From Gordoniibacillus kamchatkensis (GTDB lineage: Bacteria > Bacillota > Bacilli > Paenibacillales > NBRC-103111), in assembly GCF_000829455.1 (NCBI RefSeq), contig NZ_JXAK01000052.1, positions 1-52,142 on the forward strand: a DNA stretch of 52,142 nt. The letters run 5' to 3'. The notes under the pieces were generated by a model. The model was not told the DNA's origin and searched no databases. It saw nothing but the letters and a program-made list of their open reading frames with translations. Below are positions 1 through 8,515 of this stretch, piece after piece; the first letter of the stretch is position 1, and every line of letters begins with the position of its first letter. The translations under genes and the position numbers were made by a program.

Positions 1-224
1 CTCGTTGGCGCTTTCGCGCTCGTGCTTGCTTCCGGGCTGCTGATGGCAGGCATGTTCGCCGTGGCGCTTATTTATGCGAACCGGCTGCTGCCAGCGGAGT
101 TATAGCGCTTGCCTTCACAAGCGGCCTCGTTGGCGCTTTCGCGCTCGTGCTTGCTTCCGGGCTGCTGATGGCAGGCATGTTCGCCGTGGCGCTTATTTAT
201 GCGAACCGGCTGCTGCCAGCGGAG
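1..224. repeat. 125-bp tandem direct repeat (partial first copy)
   Basis: Bases 1-99 are repeated at 126-224. Together with the linking bases 100-125 this is a tandem duplication with a unit of about 125 bp (100-224), of which the first copy is cut by the window edge. Because 125 is not a multiple of three, the duplication shifts the MFS frame. It could be a real replication slip or a mis-assembled contig end. Confidence 0.85.
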
Positions 225-473
225 CATACCGAGCGTACGACGTCACTGCTCATCGCCTCTGGCGGCCTTGGCGGCTCGCTGCTGCCGCTGCTCGTCGGCC
301 GAACAATGGATGTTTTCGGCGCCGCCTCCGCTGTCTGGAGCTTCGCCGCAGCGATGGCGCTCATGCTAGCGCTGCTTGTGGCAGCATCGTTCGCAGCCGG
401 CGGCGGCACGCACGGTGTGGCTCATGCCGATAGGCGAGCCGCGGTGCCGAGCGACACCGTCGCAGCGGAATAG
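1..473 (+). pseudogene. C-terminal fragment of an MFS (FHS-like) transporter
   Basis: The reading frame that ends at 473 encodes the last third of a major facilitator permease. It has a membrane helix (LVGAFALVLASGLLMAGMF), a conserved hydrophilic loop (ANRLLPAEHTERTTSLL), then GGLGGSLLPLLVGRTMD and a final hydrophobic helix. This layout is typical of the fucose/glucose:H+ symporter-like branch. The beginning lies left of the window. Inside the window the frame is broken: bases 1-99 read the same protein in frame 1 up to a TAG at 103-105, then the sequence starts over in frame 3. An N-terminal MFS half in the opposite orientation at 1378-1896 could be the other part of the same gene. I infer a rearranged, non-functional gene, or an artefact at a contig edge. 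Confidence 0.7.
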
Positions 474-1377
474 CGTATCGAGTGGTTGCAGAAAGTAGAT
501 CGTTCCATAAACGGCGTTCGTTCACAGGACCACGTTACCTGATCATGAAGCGGTGGTGCAAGGGACGGACTCAGGAGACGTTATTTCATCTGCTTGCTTC
601 CGTTTGACGTTTTTACGGACCCAAATGCAGTTATATGATGCTCAAACCGCTGATTTAAACCGTTTACTGCGAATTAACGTCGCGTCAGTCCGTTACATTT
701 GAAAATGTGCCGTTTGGACAAAAATAACGGCTCCGTTGTCCGTTGCGAATTTGTCACTTCTCCATACGGGCCATACACGCCGCTTGTCAGACTGGACGAC
801 AATTGATTGCTTTACATTAGTTAAAATCAATGTAAGACTTGCTCTGAATGTGGTACCCGGCCTACGGATAGCAGTACGCCAAACGTCGCTCACATTTTGC
901 CTCCGTGCCAATGCTTACCAGATCTTCACAAGTCACATTCATTGCAGGAACTCTTAGCAAGCGGGATGTCGTTTCGTTGTGCCGGCATATTTAGCCGTTC
1001 GTTGCGCTAGCGGGGATAAGCGATTCGTTTGCACCGGCCGGTCACGGTTCTCCCGCGAGTAATAACAGGGCCGCTACGCGCGTCGGTAAAGCGATTCGAC
1101 CGCAAGGAGGTTAACGGAACGTAGTTCCGCTAACCCAGCCTGTAAGGCGGATCGAGCACAAGTTAACGGAACGTGGTTCCGCTAATCCCTCCAAAAGTGC
1201 CCCATTTTGCGCGAAAACCCGCATATTTCTTAGCTTAACGGAACACTATTCCGCTAATTTTGGGCAATATCCGGGAAATATCCGGTTAACGGAACGCAGT
1301 ACCGTTAACGCTCATCACCCCGCCCCCTATCCTAACGGGTCGAGCGAAGTGCAATCCCGGTATTAAGCGTTTCGGTC
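474..1377. other. Repeat-rich gap without genes
   Basis: About 900 bp with no convincing coding sequence. The short open frames here lack ribosome binding sites and recognisable protein. It holds one copy of a second repeat family (566-587, CAGGAGACGTTATTTC core) and an array of palindromes from 1111 onward. The gap separates the two oppositely oriented MFS fragments. Confidence 0.7.
566..587 (+). repeat. Dispersed repeat, CAGGAGACGTTATTTC family
   Basis: This 22-bp stretch matches 38610-38631 at 21 of 22 positions (core CAGGAGACGTTATTTC, preceded by CGGAC-T or CGGAC-A). Both copies lie in gene-free islands, on the same strand, and upstream of a palindrome array. A TCCGTTTGA string follows downstream in both places (about 600 and 38737). 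Confidence 0.6.
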
Positions 1378-1410
1378 TCAAGTTACAAGTAACGGAAGCG
1401 TAGTTACGCC
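1111..1410. repeat. Palindromic repeat array, island 1
   Basis: Five imperfect palindromes of the form TTAACGGAAC-n3-GTTCCGCTAA lie at 1111-1133, 1163-1185, 1235-1257, 1285-1307 and, more degenerate, 1389-1410. Spacings of neighbouring starts are 52, 72 and 50 bp. Between the third and fourth copies the spacer TTTTGGGCAATATCCGGGAA recurs in island 2 (24453-24481) and, inverted, in island 3 (38892-38919). The last copy overlaps the point where the MFS reading frame on the minus strand stops resembling a transporter. Confidence 0.8.
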
Positions 1411-1896
1411 AATCTCTCCAAGACGCCAACTCCACAGTCCTTGCGATATGAGAAAACTGGACACGAACGGCATAACCAAAGCCCCGAGCCCGAAAAACAC
1501 TTCCAACCGGCTCATCGCCACCGCCTGCTTCTCCTTGGCCGCGATAAGCACGAACGTGCCGATACCCGCTTCGGTAAGCCCGAAGCCGAAGCCTGCGACT
1601 CCGGCCAGCGCCATCGCTATGCCCCATGGAGGCAGCAAGGCCAAGCACGTCTCCGCGACCCCGAGTAAAGCCGCAGCGAAAAGCAGTACCCTACGCCGAC
1701 TAAAAACCCCGGCCAGCCGCGGAACGAGCAGCACCCCGCACAAAAATCCGGCAAACTCGACGAAAACGATGCGCCCGCCGTCGCTGTACGTGCCTCGGTA
1801 ATGCTGCAGCAGCTCGGGCAGCACGGCGCCGAGAATAACGTGCGTGAAACCGGTGAGCAAATAGGCGAGACAACCGATCCACAGCAGCCGTTTCAT
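1378..1896 (-). pseudogene. N-terminal fragment of an MFS transporter
   Basis: Starts at ATG 1896 (MKRLLWIGCLAYLL), overlapping the stop of the upstream HAD gene by ATGA, so translation is probably coupled. It shows about five membrane helices: YLLTGFTHVILGAVLPELL, FVEFAGFLCGVLLVPRLAG, VLLFAAALLGVAE, MALAGVAGFGFGLTEAGIG and ALVMPFVSSFLI. The basic FSRRR turn between helices 2 and 3 is the usual MFS signature loop. After SQGLWSWR the protein ends in a short unrelated tail, about 170 residues against the usual 390-420. The break falls at a copy of the palindromic repeat. As the third gene of the deoR-HAD operon it would have been the sugar or polyol permease of that unit. Confidence 0.75.
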
Positions 1897-2696
1897 CGCC
1901 GGGCCCCCTCGCTTTGCCTGAGCGCCCATTCCACAGCATCTGCGACGCGGGCCGCTTCATGCGCGGCCGCCTGGCGCACAAGCGGGTCGCTCCCCGCCAT
2001 GGCGAAGCTGTGCGGCGTTACCTCAAACATCGAGATGTCGTTGAACGAGTCGCCGATGCACAGCGCTTCGTCCCCGCGCAGCCCAAGCTCGCGAAGCAGC
2101 ATCGCAAGTCCGGCTCCTTTCGTTACCCCGAGAGGCATCACATCCATGCAGTCGACATCCGTCACGTACGTCGTGACGCGGCCTCCCAGCGTGCTCTCGA
2201 CGTGCGCCTGCAGCCGTTTCAGCTCCGGCATGTCGCCGAAGAACGAAAACTTGCACAAACGGACGTGATCGTCACGAATAGCTTCGGCCAAGTCCGGCCG
2301 CACGGTCATCGGTTTCAGCAGCCGGCGGTTCACGTGCCGCACAATGTCGTTTTCCTCCGGCGCCAAATTCGTATTTCCCGTACAAGCCAGCACGCCGACG
2401 TCGAAGCCGCGCGCCGCGGCCAGCACTTCCCCGGCCAGCAGTTGCTCGAACGCCGCCTGATACAGCAGCCGTTCTCCTGCGCCATACACATATGCGCCGT
2501 TGATCGAGATGATGTAAGGCTCCAAGCCGATCATGCGGGCGACATGCGCCATTTCCTCGTACAGCCGCCCTGACGCCAGACAAAGCGCGATGCCTTGCTC
2601 GGCCGCACGGTGCAGCAAATCCCGTTCCCGCGGCTGCACGTTCTTTTCATGGTCGAGAAGCGTTCCGTCCAAATCGCTAACGATCAGTTTGATCAT
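1893..2696 (-). CDS. Cof-type HAD-superfamily (IIB) phosphatase
   Basis: 267-residue cytosolic haloacid dehalogenase-like hydrolase, full length for the Cof/YidA group. Motif I is DLDGT near residue 8 (nucleophile and acid/base Asp). A cap domain fills the middle, and motif IV is GDSFNDISMFE near residue 215, binding Mg2+. Enzymes of this group usually remove phosphate from sugar phosphates or flavin precursors. The substrate here cannot be read from sequence. It overlaps the deoR stop by four bases upstream and the MFS start by ATGA downstream, so the three genes form a tight operon. By context it may dephosphorylate the sugar phosphate that the DeoR regulator senses. Confidence 0.9.
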   Translation of the reverse strand: MIKLIVSDLDGTLLDHEKNVQPRERDLLHRAAEQGIALCLASGRLYEEMAHVARMIGLEPYIISINGAYVYGAGERLLYQAAFEQLLAGEVLAAARGFDVGVLACTGNTNLAPEENDIVRHVNRRLLKPMTVRPDLAEAIRDDHVRLCKFSFFGDMPELKRLQAHVESTLGGRVTTYVTDVDCMDVMPLGVTKGAGLAMLLRELGLRGDEALCIGDSFNDISMFEVTPHSFAMAGSDPLVRQAAAHEAARVADAVEWALRQSEGARR

Positions 2697-3472
2697 TTTT
2701 GTTGTCCTCCTTGCGATTCCGTCAGCATCAGTTCCACTTGGTGATGGTGCAGCGCTTCGAGCAGCTGCGGCTCCGGCATCCGGTCCGTAACGACGATATC
2801 GATGTCGGCCAGCGAAGCGAAGCGGTGAAACAGCCGTTTGCCGAATTTGGAATGATCGGCCAGCACGACGACTTGATCGGCGCGGCGCATCATTTCCCGG
2901 GTCATATAGCCTTCTTCCTCATAAGGCGAAGTGAGCCCGTCGACGGTAATGCCGCACGTGCCGACGAACAGCCGGTCGACTTGATAATCGGCCAGCATCG
3001 CGACGGTACGGGCCCCGTAGACGGTATGCTGGTCGCCATGAAAAATGCCGCCGAGCAAATGCACCGACACGTCGGCCTTATCGCCGAGCGTAATCGCTAC
3101 ATCGACCGAGTTCGTTACGACGACGTTGCGTTTGCTGCACATATACTCTGCCGCCCAGCGCACCGTTGTCGACGAGTCCATGAACAAGTAATCGCCGTCC
3201 TGGATAAGCGTTGCCGCCAGCCTGCCGATTTCCTGCTTGCTGCCGGTTTCGGCTTGCAGCCGCTCGGCATAGCGGGGCACTTCTTTCGTCAAGGTCGGCA
3301 GGATGGCGCCGCCGCGCGTCCGGACGATTTTTTTGTCCTCCTCCAGCTTGACGAGGTCGCGCCGCGCCGTATCCCGCGACACCTGAAACAGCTCGCAAAT
3401 GTCGTCCGCGCTAATCCGGCCGTGCTGCTGCAAATAGTCCAATATGGCAATCCAACGTTCTTCTTGATACAT
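2693..3472 (-). CDS. DeoR/GlpR-family transcriptional regulator
   Basis: 259-residue repressor of the DeoR type. An N-terminal winged helix-turn-helix (residues about 6-57, GRISADDICELFQVSRDTARRDL) carries the family signature. It is followed by the sugar-phosphate-sensing DeoRC domain with DGDYLFMDSSTT, VVTNSVDVA and VLADHSKFG. Such proteins bind phosphorylated sugars and release DNA. It is the first gene of the deoR-HAD-MFS operon, with ATGA overlap to the HAD gene. Three TATAAG boxes around its promoter suggest autoregulation. ATG at 3472 begins MYQEERWIAILDYL, typical for the family. Confidence 0.93.
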   Translation of the reverse strand: MYQEERWIAILDYLQQHGRISADDICELFQVSRDTARRDLVKLEEDKKIVRTRGGAILPTLTKEVPRYAERLQAETGSKQEIGRLAATLIQDGDYLFMDSSTTVRWAAEYMCSKRNVVVTNSVDVAITLGDKADVSVHLLGGIFHGDQHTVYGARTVAMLADYQVDRLFVGTCGITVDGLTSPYEEEGYMTREMMRRADQVVVLADHSKFGKRLFHRFASLADIDIVVTDRMPEPQLLEALHHHQVELMLTESQGGQQK

Positions 3473-3514
3473 TGCGCCGGTTTCACCGCCTATAAATAAG
3501 CTTTTGTAAGTAAA

Positions 3515-3553
3515 TATAAGTGATTATCGTCATTATAAGCGACAGTATAAGTG
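3515..3553. promoter_or_regulatory. Candidate DeoR operator boxes
   Basis: Three direct copies of TATAAGYG sit at 3515-3522, 3534-3541 and 3546-3553, around the promoter of the deoR operon. Repeated short boxes overlapping the promoter are usual for DeoR-family autoregulation. The assignment is inferred from position. Confidence 0.45.
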
Positions 3554-3560
3554 TTTACAA
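3532..3560 (-). promoter_or_regulatory. Sigma-A promoter of the deoR operon
   Basis: On the minus strand TTGTAA (3560-3555) is followed after 17 bp by TATAAT (3537-3532), close to consensus. It lies about 60 bp upstream of the deoR start. Confidence 0.7.
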
Positions 3561-3563
3561 GCA

Positions 3564-3599
3564 AAAAACCTGCGCGATCCACGGATCGTGCAGGTTTTT
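3564..3599. terminator. Hairpin with A/T flanks between divergent genes
   Basis: AAAAACCTGCGCGATCC pairs with GGATCGTGCAGGTTTTT with one G-T wobble, giving a 17-bp stem ending in T5 on either strand. It looks like a bidirectional intrinsic terminator. It lies between two divergently transcribed genes, where it would only stop incoming read-through. Confidence 0.6.
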
Positions 3600-3677
3600 C
3601 ATATGCATTCAGGCATTCATACATAGCCTAATCTTGGCCGATATGTAAAGAAGGACGATCACAAAAAAGGTGGATGT

Positions 3678-3938
3678 ATGGAAACCCTGTATAAATCGCT
3701 CGAATTCATCGGCACTCACGTGCTGCTGCACCTATTGCTTCCGAAGCTTGCATGGGTGCTCGTCCCGCTCATCGCGTTCCCGCTTGCGGCGCTTAGACAT
3801 TGGATTCGGCGGGAAGAGTCGTTTCAAAGCTCGTACTATAAGACGGCAACGTTCCTGTACAAATGGTTGAAGGCGGCTGCGATGGTGGTCGTCATTGCGC
3901 TGGCTTTGTTTCTGTTATGGGTTTTTCTGCTTCGCTAA
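3678..3938 (+). CDS. Small two-helix membrane protein
   Basis: 86 residues starting METLYKSLEF, with AAAAAGGTGG just upstream of the ATG as ribosome binding site. There are two hydrophobic stretches, about residues 14-40 (LLHLLLPKLAWVLVPLIAF) and 66-85 (AAAMVVVIALALFLLWVFLL), separated by a basic loop (RHWIRREE). No family was recognised. It is followed by a terminator, so it is probably transcribed alone. Function unknown. Confidence 0.65.
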   Translation: METLYKSLEFIGTHVLLHLLLPKLAWVLVPLIAFPLAALRHWIRREESFQSSYYKTATFLYKWLKAAAMVVVIALALFLLWVFLLR

Positions 3939-3958
3939 TACGTCATCCCTCAGACGAA

Positions 3959-4000
3959 AAACGCCCCCGATCCGCTCAAACGGCTCCGATCGAGGGCGTT
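3959..4000. terminator. Bidirectional terminator
   Basis: The stem AAACGCCCCCGATC against CGATCGAGGGCGTT lies between two convergent genes: the small membrane protein on the plus strand and the FAD oxidoreductase on the minus strand. Confidence 0.75.
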
Positions 4001-4004
4001 GCCT

Positions 4005-5629
4005 TTATTTGTGCTTATAAGTCGTAAAGTTGATCTCGCCGCTGTCCAGCTTGCGCAGCTCGTCGGCGGTCCAGCCGGCCAGCTTGTTTTCGCCCGTTAT
4101 GCCGGTCACCTTCAGGTGATGCTTGGTCGCCAGCAGCTGCTGGACGCGTGCCATTTCCTGCGGTGGCACGTTCGTCAGCTTATAGCCTGTACCGCGCAGC
4201 TCGCCGAGCAGAACGCCGATCGATTCCGCCGCCGCGCTCGTGTTCGGCTGAATGCGGGCGCTGCCGAAGGCGAGCGCGGAGGAGCCTACATTTTTGCCGG
4301 CAAGCACGACGTTGTCGTAGCCTTTCAGCAGGAGCTGCGCAGCGGCATGCCGTATTTGTCGGGGCGGCCCATTTCGATCCCCCACTTGTTGCTCGTGATG
4401 CCTTGCAAGTCGAGCGGGTAGCCGCCGATGCTGACATTGTCCGGGAACATGCGCCCGGAAAGCAGGTCGGACACTTGCAGCGTATATTCGGTTTCGTAAT
4501 GGTTGTATTCGCGAATGTATGGATAAGCGGGGAAGCCGTTCAGTTCGGCATGCTCCCAGCCGGGCAACGTTTTGCGGAAATGGTCCAAAATGTAAGGCAT
4601 TTCCTTATTGCCGAGCTCCATGGCGGAAGCGACCGAGGCGTCGTCGGCAGGATTGACGTCGAACACCAGCAGCGCGTTGATGAGCACTTCCCCGTCGCGC
4701 TGGTTGACTGCGTTCAGGCCGCGCAAAAACAGGCGGTCGTTCGTCGGCTTGTACGCTTTGGTGACGGCGTCGAACACAAGCGCGTAATTGTCCGTAATGT
4801 ACGCGGTGCCGAATTTCTTTTTCTTTTCGTCCGGCTTCATTGCGTTTACGGTGTTCATCCACGTTTTCCAATCGACGTTCTTGAACTTCATCATGTAGCC
4901 GGAGCTCATATATTCAACCCGCGATTGGCCGTAGAACGATTCCAGTCCGGGCAGCCGCTTGACGTTCAGCCGGCTCGCGAGCGCCGCGAAGTCGCTGTTG
5001 TCAACCCATGTGCGCGCAGTGATCCGGCGCTGTTTGCCGCCGCCGTCCGTATAGACGATATCGGCGATATGCTCGCTGCCGTCCGGCTGTTTGGCGGCAT
5101 CGATCTGCTGGATGCGGATGCCGGATTCGACCGGAATCCCTTTGACCAGCTTGTCGAAGTACTGTTTGAACTCTGCCAGCTTGCGGATTTTCCCGCTCTG
5201 GAAGCCGTCGAACAGCTCTTTGACGCGGCCTTGCACAAGCGATTTGCCGTGCCCGTCGGTCGTCGCGTCGAGAAACAGCATTTCTCCTTGCAGCACTTGT
5301 CCGCCGAAGGCCGCGCGCGGGTCCAGAATGCGTACCGTCAGCCCTTCGTCCGCCGCCGCCCGGGCCAAATACAAGCCCTCGAGCTCGCTTCCGATCAGCA
5401 CGACGTCGGCTTGCTCCTGCGGCAGCTTCGCTTCTTCGTTAACACTAAGTTGAGGCGCGGCAGGCTGCTGGCCGTCGACATGCTCCGCCGTCCGGACAGG
5501 CTTCGCCTGGCTCGTGAGCGCCTCGTCGCCGCTTGGCGCTTTGCCTGCTCCGGCAGACGAACAAGCCGTCATGACGATGCTGAAAACGATGGCGGCCAAA
5601 CTTCTTGCAAATGTAGCGGTCGGGCGCAT
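4005..5629 (-). pseudogene. FAD-dependent oxidoreductase lipoprotein, one frameshift
   Basis: About 540 residues once corrected. The start MRPTATFARSLAAIVF leads into a lipoprotein signal with lipobox VMTAC (Cys about 23), so the mature protein would be tethered outside the membrane. From about residue 72 there is a Rossmann-like FAD motif (ADVVLIGSELEGLYLARAAA ... GGQ) in which the usual GxGxxG is altered. The remainder fits the 'FAD-dependent oxidoreductase' family with GEMLFLDATTDG, LRGLNAVNQRDGEVLINALL and GYPLDLQG. Near 4334 the frame shifts. YGMPLRS continues in another frame as LLLKGYDNVVLAGKNVG and runs to the stop at 4005. Adding one C (AGCTC to AGCCTC) restores the conserved sequence. 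Substrate unknown. Confidence 0.85.
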
Positions 5630-5827
5630 GGGCGGGCTCCTTTATATATGTAGTGCTGTTATCCATAGTCTATCATGTCCAGGGAACGCTTTACAAAACC
5701 AAAAGAGCAAATATTTCGCTACCCCCCAAAAGCAATCCGCGAGGGCGAATGGCTATATCATAACCGGGTCACTCGCGAGGTCCCCTTCATTACATAACAC
5801 CACATGACTAAGAGGAGAGAGAAGAGG

Positions 5828-7024
5828 ATGAAACCAATGATGATGAAAAAAGTTGCAGCAACGAGCTTGGCACTGGCAATCATGTTAGGAAGCGGCACTG
5901 CCGCGTTCGCGAAAGACCGCGACGACAATAAGTGGGACAAATTCCCTCCGGGCAAAGCTTACGGCCATACTAAAGGCGAAATTCAAATCAAGCTTTCGTT
6001 CGACGATCTGAAGTCCGCCGACGTGAGCTGGGCGATGCGCTACATTGCAAGCCTCGCTTCCAAGCAAGTGTTCGAAGGCTACGAAGACGGTACGTTCAAG
6101 CCTTACAACAAAGTGACGCGCATCGAGGCGATTACCGCCGCAGTTCGCCTTATGGGGCTGCGCGACCAAGCGGAATCCGCCGCCGAAATGCAAACGCAGC
6201 TGAACTTCAAAGACGCGAAAGACGTACCGGCATGGGCAGTCGGCTATGTCGCCGTTGCGGCCGAGCATAACCTGTTCGCCGAGAGCGATACTGCCGTGCA
6301 GCCGAACAAGCCGGCGGACCGCCTGTGGGCGACGACGCTGCTCGTGAAGGCGCTCAACCTCGACAGCGAGGCTCAGGCCAAAATGAACACGAAGCTGACG
6401 TTCAAAGATGCGGACAAAATCCCGGCGGGCTCCGTAGGCTATATCGCCGTCGCCGTCGAGCGCGGTCTCGTCAACGGCTTCGAAGACAATACGTTCCGTC
6501 CGAACGAGCCGGTAACCCGCGCCCAAATCGCGGCACTGCTCGACCGCACCGGCAACCAGCTGCCGGACAGCAACAACGATGCGGCTACAGGCACTGTCTC
6601 TGCCGCTGTGTATAACAACACGCTGACGCTGACGAACAACGGCCAGACGCTCACCTACACGCTGAATCCGAACACGTTCGTATTCCGCGGCGGCGCACAG
6701 GTAACTCCGAGCGCGCTGCAAGTCGGCGACGAAGTGCGCGTTCGCACCGTAAACGGCGTCGTCGTTTACGTCGAAGTGCTGCAGCGCACCGACAACCAGC
6801 AGACGTTCACCGCCGACGGCACGCTGAGCTACTACAACGTCAACAACAACGGCAGCATCTCGCAAATCGTTATCCAGCAGACGGTGAATGGCACGACGAC
6901 GACGAATACGTACAACGTTTCTGATGACGTGAAAATCGTCGGCAACGCCCAACTGCTGACAAACGGCCATGCCGTACAGCTGCAAGGCAAAGATAATCTG
7001 GTCACAACGATTGTTGTGCAATAA
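5828..7024 (+). CDS. S-layer homology (SLH) domain exported protein
   Basis: 398 residues from ATG 5828 (MKPMMMKKVAATSLALAIML), preceded by AGGAG about 10 bases upstream; an in-frame ATG at 5804 is less likely. The N-terminus is a signal peptide cleaved near AAFA. Three SLH modules follow, each ending in the typical pattern: FEGYEDGTFKPYNKVTRIE, a divergent AESDTAVQPNKPADRLW, and VNGFEDNTFRPNEPVTRAQ. These anchor proteins to pyruvylated cell-wall polymer. The C-terminal third (about residues 258-398) is Thr/Asn-rich and beta-predicted (GTVSAAVYNNTLTLTNNGQT), with no catalytic motif. It is probably a wall-attached structural protein. It stands alone, followed by a terminator. Confidence 0.92.
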   Translation: MKPMMMKKVAATSLALAIMLGSGTAAFAKDRDDNKWDKFPPGKAYGHTKGEIQIKLSFDDLKSADVSWAMRYIASLASKQVFEGYEDGTFKPYNKVTRIEAITAAVRLMGLRDQAESAAEMQTQLNFKDAKDVPAWAVGYVAVAAEHNLFAESDTAVQPNKPADRLWATTLLVKALNLDSEAQAKMNTKLTFKDADKIPAGSVGYIAVAVERGLVNGFEDNTFRPNEPVTRAQIAALLDRTGNQLPDSNNDAATGTVSAAVYNNTLTLTNNGQTLTYTLNPNTFVFRGGAQVTPSALQVGDEVRVRTVNGVVVYVEVLQRTDNQQTFTADGTLSYYNVNNNGSISQIVIQQTVNGTTTTNTYNVSDDVKIVGNAQLLTNGHAVQLQGKDNLVTTIVVQ

Positions 7025-7063
7025 TCGATAGATGATATAGAAGAAAAAGGTTAGAATGACCGG

Positions 7064-7101
7064 AAAGGGACATCCGTCGCAGCTGCGATGAATGTCCCTT
7101 T
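7064..7101 (+). terminator. Intrinsic terminator after the SLH gene
   Basis: AAAGGGACAT pairs with ATGTCCCTTT, with an inner TCGCAGCTGCGA stem and a T run, 40 bp after the stop codon. Confidence 0.8.
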
Positions 7102-7199
7102 TTGGCATGAATCGGAAGTAACGGGCCGTTAGGGCAGCTGCAAGAAACCCGGCCTGCAGCAAGCTGCGGATGAATGTGCCATGCCGAGTCCCATGAGAT

Positions 7200-7661
7200 T
7201 TAGAAGCTTTTCGTAGTCATGAAATATAGAATAAGCAGAGGCAGCAAAGTTCCGACCGTGCCGAATACAGCCCATAAGCGGGATGCTCGGGAGTAGGCGC
7301 CGGATATAGCTCCCGACTCGATGCAAGCGGCGCTATGGCGGATCATGGCGCGCTGCAGCGGAATGAGGATGGCCAGCCAGACTATGCCGGTGACCGCAAA
7401 CAAGATTAGCGACAGCGAAAGCCAGTTTAACCCTCGCATGGATATATTCGCTTGGACGGCCATGGCGATTCCCGAAATGACGATACATACAAGTCCCGGG
7501 AGCGTGAACGCATAGTCGGCATACATGACGTTCTTTGCGGCATGGTGAATGATTGCAGCATTCTTTTGCGCATCCGCGCGCACTTTCCAAAACGCAGCCG
7601 TAATGATGTTTCCGACAAACAACACGACGCCGATCACGTGCAGCAGCAGCCAAAAATTCAT
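7200..7661 (-). CDS. DUF2269-like integral membrane protein
   Basis: About 153 residues with four hydrophobic helices: WLLLHVIGVVLFVGNIITAAF, YAFTLPGLVCIVISGIAMAV, LSLSLILFAVTGIVWLAIL and LWAVFGTVGTLLPLLILYF. The HVIGVVLFVGN start and the residues around the second helix resemble the DUF2269 family, whose role is unknown. ATG 7661 (MNFWLLL) is preceded by AAAGGAAG. The longer frame from 7688 would begin right after the tetR stop and is less likely. It follows tetR directly and is probably its regulated partner. Confidence 0.75.
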   Translation of the reverse strand: MNFWLLLHVIGVVLFVGNIITAAFWKVRADAQKNAAIIHHAAKNVMYADYAFTLPGLVCIVISGIAMAVQANISMRGLNWLSLSLILFAVTGIVWLAILIPLQRAMIRHSAACIESGAISGAYSRASRLWAVFGTVGTLLPLLILYFMTTKSF

Positions 7662-7688
7662 AAACACCATCTTCCTTTCGTTTGACAT

Positions 7689-8282
7689 CTATGTTTTTTT
7701 CAACATGCCGGACATGAATGAAGCCAAATCTTGCGCTGTGAAGAGCGATGCGCCGATTTGAAGGGAGGAGCGGACCCTGAGACCGAGCGATAGCAAAACG
7801 AACATCTCGGCCGTTTTGTCCGGATCTACCGATTCCCGAATAACCCCGTGCCTCTGGCCGATCGATATCCACTGCCTGGAAAATTGGACGGCCCGCTCAT
7901 AAAAGTGCCGGAGCACTTCGGCGACTCCCGGTTCGTCCTCCTTGCCCAGCAAATAGACGAGAACCTTGTTGGTGACGTTATGCGCATCTCCCAATGTTTG
8001 AAGGTTGTCGGCGATGGTTTGCATCGGGCCTTCGAAGCTTTTTTGCGGCCGGTTCACCTCGTTCATGAATTGATCGTTCATCTCTTCCAGCTGCTCCTGC
8101 AGCACCCAAGCGAAAATTTCGTCCTTGCTCCTCACATAATGAAAAATAGCTCCTTTGGACAGTTTCGATCTTTCCGTAATGTCCTTCATCGTGATAGCGT
8201 GGCAGCTTTTTTCCTGCAACAGTTCTTTGGCCGCATCGAGCAATTGCCGGGTCGTTTGTTTTCTGCGGTCCGCGTTTTTCAA
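7689..8282 (-). CDS. TetR-family transcriptional regulator
   Basis: About 197 residues using TTG 8282 (LKNADRRKQTTRQLLDAA). That start has AAGGAGG eight bases upstream. The longer frame from 8336 cannot be used because that ATG lies inside the predicted -10 box. The N-terminal helix-turn-helix is residues about 10-55 (AITMKDITERSKLSKGAIFHYVRSKDE), typical of TetR/AcrR. The C-terminal ligand domain is variable. Its operator probably overlaps the promoter at 8335-8363. It is likely co-transcribed with the DUF2269-like membrane protein, suggesting control of a membrane stress or efflux-like function. Confidence 0.9.
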   Translation of the reverse strand: MKNADRRKQTTRQLLDAAKELLQEKSCHAITMKDITERSKLSKGAIFHYVRSKDEIFAWVLQEQLEEMNDQFMNEVNRPQKSFEGPMQTIADNLQTLGDAHNVTNKVLVYLLGKEDEPGVAEVLRHFYERAVQFSRQWISIGQRHGVIRESVDPDKTAEMFVLLSLGLRVRSSLQIGASLFTAQDLASFMSGMLKKT

Positions 8283-8334
8283 CAATAATTCCTCCTTGGA
8301 TTTCGCCGCAGCTCGCATAAAGGTGTATGCTTTC

Positions 8335-8363
8335 ATTATAAAAATAGACTGTCGGTTTGTAAA
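8335..8363 (-). promoter_or_regulatory. Sigma-A promoter of the tetR gene
   Basis: Minus-strand TTTACA (8363-8358), a 17-bp spacer, then TATAAT (8340-8335). The spacer contains GACTGTC, a short palindrome that could be part of a TetR operator. Confidence 0.65.
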
Positions 8364-8456
8364 TAGTGAAAATGCTTGGATCGGGAGCCCAATAATTTCG
8401 GAGATGGAGGCCCTTCAAGTTTTACGCTGCAAAGCTCGTTTCGCCAGCAGGCAAAA

Positions 8457-8495
8457 AAGGCTCCTATCCTCGTTCATACGAGGGATAGGAGCCTT
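8457..8495 (-). terminator. Terminator of the aminotransferase gene
   Basis: AAGGCTCCTATCC pairs with GGATAGGAGCCTT with a small bulge and a CATA-type loop. On the minus strand the stem is followed by T6, just downstream of the aminotransferase stop. Confidence 0.8.
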
Positions 8496-8515
8496 GTTCG
8501 CTCGCGTGCGGTTCT

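Noticed and set aside
1286-1648. 120-residue minus-strand frame overlapping the MFS fragment
   Set aside because: It is in a different frame from the membrane protein, with a low-complexity Arg/Gly composition. A shadow.
4148-5653. 501-residue open frame on the plus strand
   Set aside because: Antisense to the FAD oxidoreductase, whose protein is clearly conserved on the other strand.
5885-7162. 425-residue open frame on the minus strand
   Set aside because: Antisense to the SLH gene, which has signal peptide, SLH motifs and ribosome binding site.
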